From positions 1 through 40,129 of the forward strand of contig CAYVAR010000012.1 of NCBI GenBank assembly GCA_964449675.1: a stretch of 40,129 bases of DNA, in the 5' to 3' direction. The stretch is from CAYVAR01 sp964449675. Its GTDB lineage: Bacteria > Patescibacteriota > Microgenomatia > UBA10105 > UBA927. The position numbers and the translations under genes are program-made. Shown here one piece after another: positions 28,065 to 36,893 of the stretch. Position 1 is the first letter of the stretch, and each line of letters opens with the position of its first letter. The notes under the pieces are model-generated. The model did no database searches, was not told the origin of the DNA, and saw only the letters and a list, made by a program, of their open reading frames with translations.

Positions 28065-30173
28065 ATGGTAGACAATAAAGATAAAAACCGAACAAAAACC
28101 TTTCATCTCGTTTCTCCGTTTACCCCTCAAGGAGATCAAGAGCAAGCAATAGCTACGCTTACTCATCGGTTAAAGTCAGGAGTTAAAGAACAAGTACTTT
28201 TGGGGGTGACTGGGAGTGGCAAAACTTTTACTATGGCAAATGTCATCGCGACTATCGGCAAGCCAGCGCTTATCATTTCGCATAATAAGACCCTTGCTGC
28301 GCAACTTTATCAAGAATTCCGTGATTTTTTCCCACATAATGCTGTTTCCTATTTCGTATCCTACTATGATTACTATCAGCCCGAGGCATACATACCGCAA
28401 TCTGATACGTATATAGAAAAAGAAACAGAAATAAATGAAGAAATAGATAAACTTCGCCTTGGGGCAACGGCCAATTTACTTACCCGATCCGATTCGATTA
28501 TCGTCGCATCGGTCTCTTGTATTTATAATATTGGTTCTCCACGGGAATACGGACATTTTGTCATAGAGCTACGTCCTGGTATGAAAATTGCTCGAGAGAG
28601 CATATTAGATCGGCTTATTACTCTTCAGTATGAGAGAAATAACTATGGATTTACCCGTGGTGCATTTCGCGTAAGGGGAGATACAATTGACCTTTTTCCT
28701 GCATATGTTGATTACGGTTTGCGCATGAGAGTTCAAGGAGGGATACTTACCGCACTGGAAAGTATTGATCCTCTCACTGGAAAACGCACGGAAATGCTTA
28801 CCAATACGATGATATACCCTGCGAAACACTATATGACCGATCCAAGGTCTTATAAGAATGTATTTACACAAATCCGAAGTGATTTGGACAAACAAATAAA
28901 ATTTTTTTCTAAACAAGGAAAACACATTGAAGCCCAACGGATTCGTGAGCGAGTAAATTATGATCTTGAGATGCTAACAGAAATGGGATACGTCAACGGT
29001 ATTGAAAATTACTCTCGCTATTTTGATGGCAGAAATCCAGGTGATCCTCCGTATACGTTATTTGATTACTTTGAAGAGGCAACCTCAAAAGGCCCGGCCT
29101 TAGGGGCCTCAAGGCCGGACCTTGAGCGTGATTGGCTTTTATTTATTGATGAATCACACATGACTATCCCACAGATACGGGGTATGTATCACGGAGACAG
29201 AAGCCGTAAGCAGACGCTTATTGATTACGGATTTCGTCTTCCAGCAAGTATTGATAATCGGCCACTTCGTTTTGAAGAATTCTTACGTATCAAACCACAG
29301 ACTATTTATGTTTCTGCAACACCAGATGATTGGGAAATAAGTAGAGCACAGGATGAAGCTCGGAATTTCCAATTTCCAATTTCCAAGAACCAATCAACAG
29401 AAGGGATTGTTGAGCAGCTTGTGCGACCTACTGGTCTTGTTGATCCAACTGTTTCCGTTCGTCCAACGCAAGGACAAATTGAGGATATACAAAAGGAGAT
29501 AGAAAAGCGTGTTGCCTCCCATCAGCGTGTTTTAGTAACAACACTTACGAAACGCATGGCTGAGGACTTAGCAAAATATCTTGAGGATCGTGGGACAAAA
29601 GTACACTATCTTCACTCGGACATCGTTACGCTCGAGCGAATGGATATTTTAGCTGACCTTCGTTTAGGAACCTATGACGTTGTCGTTGGTATAAATCTTC
29701 TCCGTGAGGGGTTGGATCTGCCGGAAGTATCTCTCGTTGCGATTCTTGATGCGGATAAAGAGGGATTTTTGCGAAGCCGAACCAGTCTCATTCAAACGAT
29801 GGGTAGGGCTGCAAGACATGCAAAAGGAGAGGTTATCATGTATGCAGACACAGTAACTACATCAATGCAACATGCCATAAGCGAAGTGGAGCGTAGACGT
29901 ACGGTGCAGCTTGCATATAATAAACTTCATCATATTACCCCAGAGAGTATCGTGAAACCAATACGAAAAAAATTAGTCGAAAATGAAGAGGGTGTCGAAG
30001 CGAAACATGATAGAGAACCAGTATTCACTGATTCTCTCGATGAGTTGACTCCAGTTGATAGAAAAAAACTTATCGCGAGACTTACGAAAACGATGAATCA
30101 AGCGAGTCGAGATTTGGATTTTGAACAAGCAATAAAACTACGTAATCTCATCGCCTCGATTTCATTAGGATAA
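28065..30173 (+). CDS. uvrB: Excinuclease ABC subunit B
   Basis: DNA helicase-like damage verifier of nucleotide excision repair, loaded by UvrA and cut-partner of UvrC. The 702-residue product has Walker A GVTGSGKT (residues 47-54), HNKTLAAQL, the beta-hairpin YYDYYQPEAYIP, IDESHMTIPQIRGMYHGDRSRK, SATPDDWE, the helicase motifs GINLLREGLDLPEVSLV and MGRAARH, and a C-terminal UVR motif. Two family-atypical insertions are repeat-derived: a near-perfect palindrome at residues about 342-353 and a heptamer tract at about 434-440, both in loops. The start ATG 28065 follows a 45-nt leader from a promoter shared back-to-back with lexA. Confidence 0.97.
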   Translation: MVDNKDKNRTKTFHLVSPFTPQGDQEQAIATLTHRLKSGVKEQVLLGVTGSGKTFTMANVIATIGKPALIISHNKTLAAQLYQEFRDFFPHNAVSYFVSYYDYYQPEAYIPQSDTYIEKETEINEEIDKLRLGATANLLTRSDSIIVASVSCIYNIGSPREYGHFVIELRPGMKIARESILDRLITLQYERNNYGFTRGAFRVRGDTIDLFPAYVDYGLRMRVQGGILTALESIDPLTGKRTEMLTNTMIYPAKHYMTDPRSYKNVFTQIRSDLDKQIKFFSKQGKHIEAQRIRERVNYDLEMLTEMGYVNGIENYSRYFDGRNPGDPPYTLFDYFEEATSKGPALGASRPDLERDWLLFIDESHMTIPQIRGMYHGDRSRKQTLIDYGFRLPASIDNRPLRFEEFLRIKPQTIYVSATPDDWEISRAQDEARNFQFPISKNQSTEGIVEQLVRPTGLVDPTVSVRPTQGQIEDIQKEIEKRVASHQRVLVTTLTKRMAEDLAKYLEDRGTKVHYLHSDIVTLERMDILADLRLGTYDVVVGINLLREGLDLPEVSLVAILDADKEGFLRSRTSLIQTMGRAARHAKGEVIMYADTVTTSMQHAISEVERRRTVQLAYNKLHHITPESIVKPIRKKLVENEEGVEAKHDREPVFTDSLDELTPVDRKKLIARLTKTMNQASRDLDFEQAIKLRNLIASISLG
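29089..29123. repeat. In-frame near-perfect palindrome in uvrB
   Basis: AAGGCCCGGCCTT (29089-29101) and AAGGCCGGACCTT (29111-29123) are complementary at 12 of 13 positions around a 9-nt loop. The peptide (GPALGASRPDL) fills an insertion between TLFDYF and LLFIDESH, which are nearly adjacent in other UvrBs. Confidence 0.85.
29364..29390. repeat. In-frame heptamer tract in uvrB (AATTTCC x3)
   Basis: Three exact AATTTCC copies (29364-29384) encode a NFQFPIS-type peptide between SATPDDWE and EGIVEQLVRPTGL, a spot where E. coli UvrB has only a few residues. Confidence 0.85.
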
Positions 30174-30190
30174 TGATATAATACCTCTTG

Positions 30191-30214
30191 CCTCGGGACC
30201 AACCGAGGAATTTT
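30191..30214 (+). terminator. Hairpin after uvrB
   Basis: CCTCGG-GACCAA-CCGAGG followed by AATTTT lies 17 bp past the uvrB stop. The short T-tract makes it a modest terminator candidate; it could also be leader structure for uvrA. Confidence 0.45.
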
Positions 30215-30227
30215 GACGTTGTTTCAA

Positions 30228-30302
30228 TCGTCATCGCGAGCACGAAGTGCGTGGCGATCCACATGGGGATTGCTTCTCGGGCAGATGGCGGATCGTAGTG
30301 AC
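30228..30302. repeat. Decayed copy of a widespread dispersed palindrome (GTCATTGCGAG...GCAATC type)
   Basis: CGTCATCGCGAG at the left, GGCGATCCACATGGGGATTG in the middle and GATCGTAGTGAC at the right follow the layout of the well-known bacterial repeat that reads GTCATTGCGAG...GCAATC...CTCGCAATGAC. It forms the uvrA leader and creates a false in-frame N-terminal extension. Confidence 0.65.
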
Positions 30303-30308
30303 AACTCT

Positions 30309-33272
30309 ATGAATAAGATCGTTATTAAAGGAGCGCGGGAGCATAACTTAAAAAATATCAATGTGGAGCTTCCAAAAAATAAGCTCATCGTTTTTACTGG
30401 TTTATCAGGTTCAGGAAAGTCATCACTTGCTTTTGATACGATCTACGCAGAAGGACAACGGCGGTATGTAGAATCACTTTCTTCTTATGCGCGTCAATTT
30501 TTAGGTATCATGGATAAGCCAGACGTCGATAGTATCGAGGGCCTTTCCCCTGCTATTTCTATTGATCAAAAGTCTACCTCACATAATCCGAGATCAACCG
30601 TGGGTACGGTCACGGAAATTTACGATTATTTGCGTTTGCTTTTTGCCAGAATCGGCCATCCACATTGCCCAAACTGCGGACGGGAAATAACTAAATTATC
30701 AATTGATCAAATTGTAATAGGAATTATCGATCTTGCCGGGCAGTGTCTTGGCAACAGCGGAAAAAAAATATTCCGTTTTCTCGTTCTTTCTCCAGTAGTA
30801 CGGGATAGAAAAGGAGAATTTGCTGGTTTATTTGATAATTTACGTGCAAAAGGTTTCCGAAAGGTGCGTATCGACAGATCATTTTTTGATATTGATGAGG
30901 ATATTTTTTTAATAAAAACAAATAAACATACAATCGATGTTGCGATCGATAGTATGTCAATTGATAAAAAGACGATTGCGTTTCTAAAGTCACAACAAAG
31001 CGGAAAAAATAATACGTCAATGCCTGATGTCGTACTTTTAAGTCGGCTGCGAGATAGTATCGAACAAGCACTCAATTTGTCTGACGGTCTTGTGGTTGTC
31101 GGTGAAGTGAATGATAGTGGTTTTTCAATACCGGATAAGCCGAAAAACATAAAAGATTATATGTTTTCGGAAAAATTTGCCTGTCCAGTTTGCAATTTAT
31201 CGATTGCGGAAATTGAGCCTCGTTCTTTTTCATTTAATTCGCCACACGGGGCCTGTGCAACGTGCACGGGACTCGGATCTCTATTAACCGTAGATCCAGC
31301 ACTTGTGATAAATCCGATGTTGTCAATTTCTGAAGGTGGCATACTTCCTTTTGCGAAAATGTTTTTTCACGATACCTGGTTTTCTCGCGTAATAACAACG
31401 GTGTGCAAAGAACATGATATCGACATCCGTCAACCGCTAAAAAAGCTTACTAAATCTCAGCGCAATGTCCTTCTTGACGGAACCGGACAGCGTCTCTACC
31501 ATGTCATAGGAACGAATCGATTTGGCGAGCAAACTTCCATCGAAGAGCAGTTTGTGGGGATAATTTCCGAATTAAGACGACGGTACAGTGAGTCAGAATC
31601 AGATTTTGTTCGTCGTGAGATAGAAAAATATATGACGCAGGAAGTGTGTACCAGCTGTCAAGGGAAACGATTGAAAGCGCAATCTCTGACGATCACTATT
31701 GATGGATTGTCTATTGCAGACATTACAAGTTTATCAATAGGTGATGCATATATATGGGCAAGAGACATATACCGCTATCTCCATGGCGAAACTGAAGTAG
31801 TCATTGCAACACCTATACAAAAAGAGATTCAAGATCGATTAGGATTTTTAGAAGCGGTTGGACTTGATTATTTGACGCTTGGTCGATCTGCAACAACTCT
31901 TTCCGGAGGAGAAGCACAGCGCATACGACTTGCGTCGCAAATTGGGTCAGGACTCTCCGGAGTGCTTTACGTGTTAGACGAACCATCGATAGGACTTCAT
32001 CAAAGAGATAATGGTAAATTAATTACTATGCTTAAAAAACTTCGTGATTTGGGTAATACCGTTATCGTCGTTGAGCATGATCGTGAAATGATGGATGCAG
32101 CTGATTTTATCGTAGATTTTGGACCAGAAGCCGGAGAACATGGTGGAGCGATCGTGGCCTCGGGAAATCTCGCTTCTATTAAAAATAATTCGACTTCTTT
32201 AACCGGTTTATACCTTTCAGGTAAGAAGAAAATATTGCAAACATATCCGGAGCGTGTATACGATTCACATTCAAATCAACAATTAGTCCTTTCTCATGCC
32301 TTAACACATAATTTGAAAAATATTACTGTATCGTTTCCATTAGGAGCTTTTATCTGTGTTACTGGTGTTTCTGGCAGTGGAAAGTCGACACTCGTCGTTG
32401 ATACGCTTTATCCATCACTTTCCCATCACTTAAATAGAGAACGTACTATGCGCCTAGGAGACAATGTCGGGCTTACGGGTGCTGAATATGTCGATAAAGT
32501 TATTCTTATTGATCAATCTCCTATTGGAAGAACTCCCAGAAGTAATCCGGCTACCTATACCGGTATCTTTTCCTATATTCGGGATCTATTTTCGTTGCTA
32601 CCTGAATCAAGACTTCGAGGATATCTTCCTGGGAGATTTTCTTTTAATGTAAAAGGAGGCAGATGTGAAACGTGTGAAGGAGAAGGACAAAAAAAGATCG
32701 AAATGCAATTTCTTTCCGATGTGTATGTTACCTGCGAAGTGTGTCATGGGAGTCGGTATAACAGTGAAACGCTTGAGGTTACCTATCACGGTAAATCGAT
32801 AGCGCAGATTCTTGATATGACGGTTGGAGAAGCAAAGATTTTTTTCTCTAACCATCCAGGATTATCGCAAAAGCTTCAAACAATCTGTGATGTCGGTCTT
32901 GAATATATTCACGTCGGCCAACCAGCACCAACTCTATCAGGTGGGGAAGCCCAGCGAGTGAAGCTTGCGACAGAGCTCTCGCGTAAGGCAACCGGAAAAA
33001 CACTCTACATATTAGATGAACCGACAACAGGTCTTCATTTTGCTGATTTGGAAAAACTTCTCCTCGTATTAAAACGACTGACAAGCATGGGCAATACCGT
33101 GATCGTCATCGAGCATAATCTCGATATGATAAGTCACGCCGACTGGATTGTCGATTTGGGACCAGAAGGTGGCGAAAAAGGAGGATACGTCGTTGCAAGT
33201 GGTACGCCGAAAGATCTTGCAAAAGTACACGACTCTTTTACAGGACAATTCCTCAAAAAGATAATAAAATAA
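30309..33272 (+). CDS. uvrA: Excinuclease ABC subunit A
   Basis: DNA-damage-recognition ATPase of nucleotide excision repair. From ATG 30309 it has 987 residues, slightly over the usual ~940, with inserts in the UvrB-binding/insertion region. It opens with NKIVIKGAREHNLKNI, then Walker A GLSGSGKSSLAF, zinc-finger cysteine pairs (CPNC, CPVC, CATC), signature TTLSGGEAQRIRLASQIGSGL and a second half with GVSGSGKSTL, CETCEGEGQ, CEVCHGSRYN and TLSGGEAQRVKLATEL. The longer frame from TTG 30213 encodes only repeat-derived residues and is rejected. It follows uvrB after a repeat-containing spacer. Confidence 0.97.
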   Translation: MNKIVIKGAREHNLKNINVELPKNKLIVFTGLSGSGKSSLAFDTIYAEGQRRYVESLSSYARQFLGIMDKPDVDSIEGLSPAISIDQKSTSHNPRSTVGTVTEIYDYLRLLFARIGHPHCPNCGREITKLSIDQIVIGIIDLAGQCLGNSGKKIFRFLVLSPVVRDRKGEFAGLFDNLRAKGFRKVRIDRSFFDIDEDIFLIKTNKHTIDVAIDSMSIDKKTIAFLKSQQSGKNNTSMPDVVLLSRLRDSIEQALNLSDGLVVVGEVNDSGFSIPDKPKNIKDYMFSEKFACPVCNLSIAEIEPRSFSFNSPHGACATCTGLGSLLTVDPALVINPMLSISEGGILPFAKMFFHDTWFSRVITTVCKEHDIDIRQPLKKLTKSQRNVLLDGTGQRLYHVIGTNRFGEQTSIEEQFVGIISELRRRYSESESDFVRREIEKYMTQEVCTSCQGKRLKAQSLTITIDGLSIADITSLSIGDAYIWARDIYRYLHGETEVVIATPIQKEIQDRLGFLEAVGLDYLTLGRSATTLSGGEAQRIRLASQIGSGLSGVLYVLDEPSIGLHQRDNGKLITMLKKLRDLGNTVIVVEHDREMMDAADFIVDFGPEAGEHGGAIVASGNLASIKNNSTSLTGLYLSGKKKILQTYPERVYDSHSNQQLVLSHALTHNLKNITVSFPLGAFICVTGVSGSGKSTLVVDTLYPSLSHHLNRERTMRLGDNVGLTGAEYVDKVILIDQSPIGRTPRSNPATYTGIFSYIRDLFSLLPESRLRGYLPGRFSFNVKGGRCETCEGEGQKKIEMQFLSDVYVTCEVCHGSRYNSETLEVTYHGKSIAQILDMTVGEAKIFFSNHPGLSQKLQTICDVGLEYIHVGQPAPTLSGGEAQRVKLATELSRKATGKTLYILDEPTTGLHFADLEKLLLVLKRLTSMGNTVIVIEHNLDMISHADWIVDLGPEGGEKGGYVVASGTPKDLAKVHDSFTGQFLKKIIK

Positions 33273-33302
33273 GACGGTAAAAAAATTATAAAAAACGAAT
33301 GT

Positions 33303-35138
33303 ATGAGAACAAAGGCACAATATTTTTTTAACAATATATTCGTTTATTCGTTTATTCTTTTAATCGTTTATTGGATTATTCCTATTTCCTCGGTACAGGC
33401 CGCTGGAGAATTTAATGCGGATTATGATGTAGAGTACGCGGTTAGTCCAGCGGGAACCACTATAGTCACACAAAATATAACGCTGACGAATGCGTTAACG
33501 AATTTATACCCAAAGCAGTATTCAATACTGCTTGATACCACTCGGATAAAAAATGTCATTGCGTATGATAGTCGTGGCGTCATAACACCCGAGATTACGC
33601 AAAAAGACAATAAAACGCAGATTCTTCTCAATTTTAACGACCGTGTTGTTGGAATAGGAAAAAAACTTATATTTACGTTAAGATTTGAAAACGAAGATAT
33701 TGCTAAAAAGCTCGGTTCAATTTGGGAAATAAATATTCCGGGTGTTGCCGATGATCAAGATCTTCATACATACTATGTCACCCTTAAAGTGCCATCGACA
33801 TTTGGTCCGAATGCGTATATGACACCTCTTCCTGGCTCAGGAAAGCGTTGGAATAAAGAGCAAATGACGCATGGAGGGATAAGCGCGGCCTATGGCCTAC
33901 GTCAGATATTTTCACTGAGTCTTTCATATTTTTTGGAGAATAACACACTAACACCAAAAACGTACGAAATAGCTCTCCCTCCGGATACTGCTTTTCAGAA
34001 AGTAAATATAGAACATATCGAGCCACGACCACAAACAGTAAAAAAAGATATCGATGGAAACTGGATTGCTTTCTATGAAATTACACCTCAAAAAAAAGTA
34101 CCAATAGAAGTAAAAATGTCTGTCACAACGACATTATCCTCAAACCCCTCGTATCAGGAACATATCGATGATTTATCTCTCTATACTAGGTCGTTAAAAC
34201 ATTGGGAATCAAAAGATCCGCAAATTGTAGATCTTGCCCGTACGTATTCGACACCCAAGAGTATATATGATTATGTACGACAAACTCTATCGTATGACTA
34301 TGCGCGGGCAAATCAAAACCCTATCCGCAAAGGCGCTCTTCAAATACTAGCATCACCAAAGTCTGCTATATGCATGGAATTTACTGATCTTTTTGTGGCA
34401 ATTGCTCGCGCCGCTGGTATACCAGCGCGTGAAGTTGTGGGTTTTGCATATACGACAAACACGAAACTCCGGCCCCTTTCTCTCGTACGTGATGTATTGC
34501 ATGCGTGGCCACAATATTACGATGTAGATCAAAAGCTGTGGATTTCCATAGATCCGACGTGGGCAAATACCACGGGAGGCATAAATTATTTTGATAAACT
34601 TGATTTTAATCACATTGTTTTTGCCATTCATGGAGTAAATAGTGAAAACCCATATCCAGCAGGATTTTATAAGCAAGCGGGTAAGGTGGGAAAAGATGTT
34701 CTCGTGGAGTTTTCGGAAAAAAATATCGAAACCCAAAGCAATAAACTTTCTGTTTCCTATAATATCCCAAAAATTGTTACTGCTGGATTTTCTACAAAGG
34801 GAAGTATTGTTATTTCTAACGATTCAGGAGTAAGCGTGCAGGACGTAGATATACACGTACAGTCGGTACCTATTGATGTAACAGTAAATCAACATGAATA
34901 CAACATGCCACCATTTTCTTCTCTTGAAATACCTATTTCTTTTACTATCGCAAATTATCTTTTACGACAACAAGGTCGTATCACGACGATTGTATCTGGT
35001 GAAATGAGTAATTATTACTTTGATATACAACCTTCGTATTGGCTTCTTGTTCCCGTTATCGGTATTATCACAGTAATTCTTATAGCTATAGTAGTCATTG
35101 TAAAAATTCCTCGACATGTTTCCAATTCACATTCGTAA
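33303..35138 (+). CDS. Membrane-anchored transglutaminase-like protein
   Basis: A 611-residue exported protein. Residues 1-33 form a signal peptide or anchor (SFILLIVYWIIP, then SSVQAAGEF). A beta-rich N-terminal domain precedes a transglutaminase-like cysteine protease core with Cys357 (SAICMEFTDLFVAIARAAGIPAR), His400 (LHAWPQYY) and Asp417 (SIDPTW), the complete triad. A beta-sandwich domain follows and then a C-terminal transmembrane helix (about 578-602) with a short basic tail. It probably acts on extracellular proteins or peptides. It lies between uvrA and uvrC and overlaps uvrC by 23 bp, although no repair role is implied. Confidence 0.88.
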   Translation: MRTKAQYFFNNIFVYSFILLIVYWIIPISSVQAAGEFNADYDVEYAVSPAGTTIVTQNITLTNALTNLYPKQYSILLDTTRIKNVIAYDSRGVITPEITQKDNKTQILLNFNDRVVGIGKKLIFTLRFENEDIAKKLGSIWEINIPGVADDQDLHTYYVTLKVPSTFGPNAYMTPLPGSGKRWNKEQMTHGGISAAYGLRQIFSLSLSYFLENNTLTPKTYEIALPPDTAFQKVNIEHIEPRPQTVKKDIDGNWIAFYEITPQKKVPIEVKMSVTTTLSSNPSYQEHIDDLSLYTRSLKHWESKDPQIVDLARTYSTPKSIYDYVRQTLSYDYARANQNPIRKGALQILASPKSAICMEFTDLFVAIARAAGIPAREVVGFAYTTNTKLRPLSLVRDVLHAWPQYYDVDQKLWISIDPTWANTTGGINYFDKLDFNHIVFAIHGVNSENPYPAGFYKQAGKVGKDVLVEFSEKNIETQSNKLSVSYNIPKIVTAGFSTKGSIVISNDSGVSVQDVDIHVQSVPIDVTVNQHEYNMPPFSSLEIPISFTIANYLLRQQGRITTIVSGEMSNYYFDIQPSYWLLVPVIGIITVILIAIVVIVKIPRHVSNSHS

Positions 35139-36453
35139 GAAGCTATCCCATAGAACAGGTGTCTATATTTTTAGAAATAGTAAAAATACTGTTGTTTATG
35201 TAGGTAAAGCGATCGATCTATTTCGTCGAGTACGTCAATATTTTACTAGGGAGCACGCTTTGGGTTCAAAGACTAAATTATTGGTTACCCACATTGCCAA
35301 TGTCGAGACGATCGAGACACTGAGTGAATTTGAGGCCCTCCTTCTTGAGGCAAAGCTCATACGAGCGTTTAAACCAAAATACAATAGCATCGCCAAAGAC
35401 GATAAAAGTCCTTTGTATATAGTTTTAACACTTTCAGAAAACCTGCCCCGTATTTTTTTCCGAAGGCAGCGGGATCTTAAAGGCAAGAAATGGAGTAAAC
35501 GCGATGCAGTATTTGGACCGTTTCAATCTTCCCGTGTTGCGTACATGATCATGAAACAAATCCGTTCAAGTATTCCATTTTGCCTTCAAAAAAAACGCGA
35601 TGGAAAACCGTGTTTCTATGCCCATATTGGACTCTGCGATCCATGTCCGTCTTACATAGCAAAACTGCCTCTCGGAAATAATAAAAGTATGTTAATAAAA
35701 AGATATCGTAGAAATGTATATCGAATTCGTAATATTCTTTTGGGAAAAATCACCGACGTCCTTCATGCATTAGAAAAGGAAATGGAGGAACGAGCAAAAA
35801 ATCAGGAATTTGAAAAAGCTCAGGGAGTTAAAAGACATGTTGAAGCACTGTACAAACTTTATACAAGGACCTATGGACCTTCCCTCTATACGGAAACATC
35901 GCAATTTATTTCCGAAGTTGGTAGCAATCAGACCCAATCTTTAAAGGATGAACTTCAAAACTTTTTCCCATCGATACACTCACTCCGTAGAATCGAATGC
36001 ATAGACATTTCTCACACGAGTGGCTTACAAGCTACCGGATCGCTTGTCGTTTTTACCGACGGAATAATAGATACGAGCCAATATAGGAAATTCAAGATTA
36101 TGAGTCGACTTGCCCCCAATGATGTTGACATGATAGCAGAAGTTATTCGTCGAAGATTTTCTCACAAGGAATGGGACAAGCCAGATCTTCTTATTGTCGA
36201 CGGAGGAAAACCTCAGGTTTCAAAATCAGATACCGTGCTAACGAATATGAATATAGATATTCCAGTGATCGGTCTAGCAAAACGTCATGAAGAAATTATT
36301 CTTATTCAAAATAGTGAATTTAAAAATATTCGTTTGCCATGGTCAAGTCTTGCGCTTCATTTACTCCTGCGCATTCGGGATGAAGCACACCGCTTTGCAC
36401 GAAACTATCACAGACACCTGCGATTAAAAAATTTTATCGTAAAGAAGATTTGA
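35116..36453 (+). CDS. uvrC: Excinuclease ABC subunit C, lacking the C-terminal HhH domain
   Basis: Makes both incisions in nucleotide excision repair. The 445-residue product has the GIY-YIG nuclease (TGVYIF, VVYVGKAIDLFRRVRQYF), four cysteines (156, 166, 174, 177) in the Fe-S cluster position, a UVR motif (EKEMEERAKNQEFEKAQGVKR) and the RNase H-like nuclease (ECIDISHTSG, LIVDGGKPQ, RDEAHRFARNYH). It stops right after that, so the helix-hairpin-helix pair found in ~600-residue UvrCs is absent. No frameshift is seen and the stop is followed by a non-homologous spacer. Shortened UvrC is a recurring CPR trait. Confidence 0.94.
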   Translation: MFPIHIRKKLSHRTGVYIFRNSKNTVVYVGKAIDLFRRVRQYFTREHALGSKTKLLVTHIANVETIETLSEFEALLLEAKLIRAFKPKYNSIAKDDKSPLYIVLTLSENLPRIFFRRQRDLKGKKWSKRDAVFGPFQSSRVAYMIMKQIRSSIPFCLQKKRDGKPCFYAHIGLCDPCPSYIAKLPLGNNKSMLIKRYRRNVYRIRNILLGKITDVLHALEKEMEERAKNQEFEKAQGVKRHVEALYKLYTRTYGPSLYTETSQFISEVGSNQTQSLKDELQNFFPSIHSLRRIECIDISHTSGLQATGSLVVFTDGIIDTSQYRKFKIMSRLAPNDVDMIAEVIRRRFSHKEWDKPDLLIVDGGKPQVSKSDTVLTNMNIDIPVIGLAKRHEEIILIQNSEFKNIRLPWSSLALHLLLRIRDEAHRFARNYHRHLRLKNFIVKKI

Positions 36454-36462
36454 CCCAACACA

Positions 36463-36479
36463 ATGCTATTTGTTAGCAT
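36463..36479 (+). terminator. Small hairpin after uvrC
   Basis: ATGCTA-TTTGT-TAGCAT lies 10 bp after the uvrC stop and 8 bp before the next ATG. There is no T-tract, so its role is uncertain. Confidence 0.3.
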
Positions 36480-36487
36480 AGAAAAAG

Positions 36488-36892
36488 ATGAAATATCTTC
36501 TCCGTGTATTTCTTTTTAATACATATGGACTTTGGATCGCAACTCAAATAGTCCCTGGTATATCTTTATCAGGAAGCCTCTCGACGACGCTTTTGGCCGG
36601 TTTAGTTTTGAGTGTACTCATGATTCTTGTTGCACCACTTCTCCGTATTCTTTTTATACCCATTAATATTTTAACATTTGGTTTATTATCATGGTTTGTG
36701 AACGTTATTGTCCTCTATCTCCTCACTATTTTTGTACCAGAAGTATTTATCAGACCCTGGACGTTTTCTGGCATTATATATGGTGGATTTATGATACCGC
36801 CGATTCAATTTCGCTATTTTTCTTCACTCGTGGTATCATCGCTCGTTGTTACATTTTTTACAAATATTCTTCATTCTATAAGCGAACATTAA
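36488..36892 (+). CDS. Phage-holin-4_2/YvlD-like four-helix membrane protein
   Basis: 134 residues with four hydrophobic segments. LLRVFLFNTYGLWIATQIVPG, LSVLMILVAPLLRILFIPINILTFGLLSWFVN and VLYLLTIFVP match the small membrane family of unknown function often named phage holin family 4 or YvlD. The conserved P-x-N-x-x-T/L-G-L pattern is present. Despite the name there is no phage context here. It is followed after 1 bp by the YvcK-like gene, so the two are cotranscribed. Confidence 0.85.
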   Translation: MKYLLRVFLFNTYGLWIATQIVPGISLSGSLSTTLLAGLVLSVLMILVAPLLRILFIPINILTFGLLSWFVNVIVLYLLTIFVPEVFIRPWTFSGIIYGGFMIPPIQFRYFSSLVVSSLVVTFFTNILHSISEH

Positions 36893-36893
36893 T

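Noticed and set aside
30213..30308. N-terminal extension of UvrA
   Set aside because: It needs a TTG start, has no UvrA homology and is encoded by a dispersed repeat.
36488..36892. Prophage remnant based on the holin-like name
   Set aside because: The family is a general bacterial membrane family; no other phage gene or attachment site is nearby.
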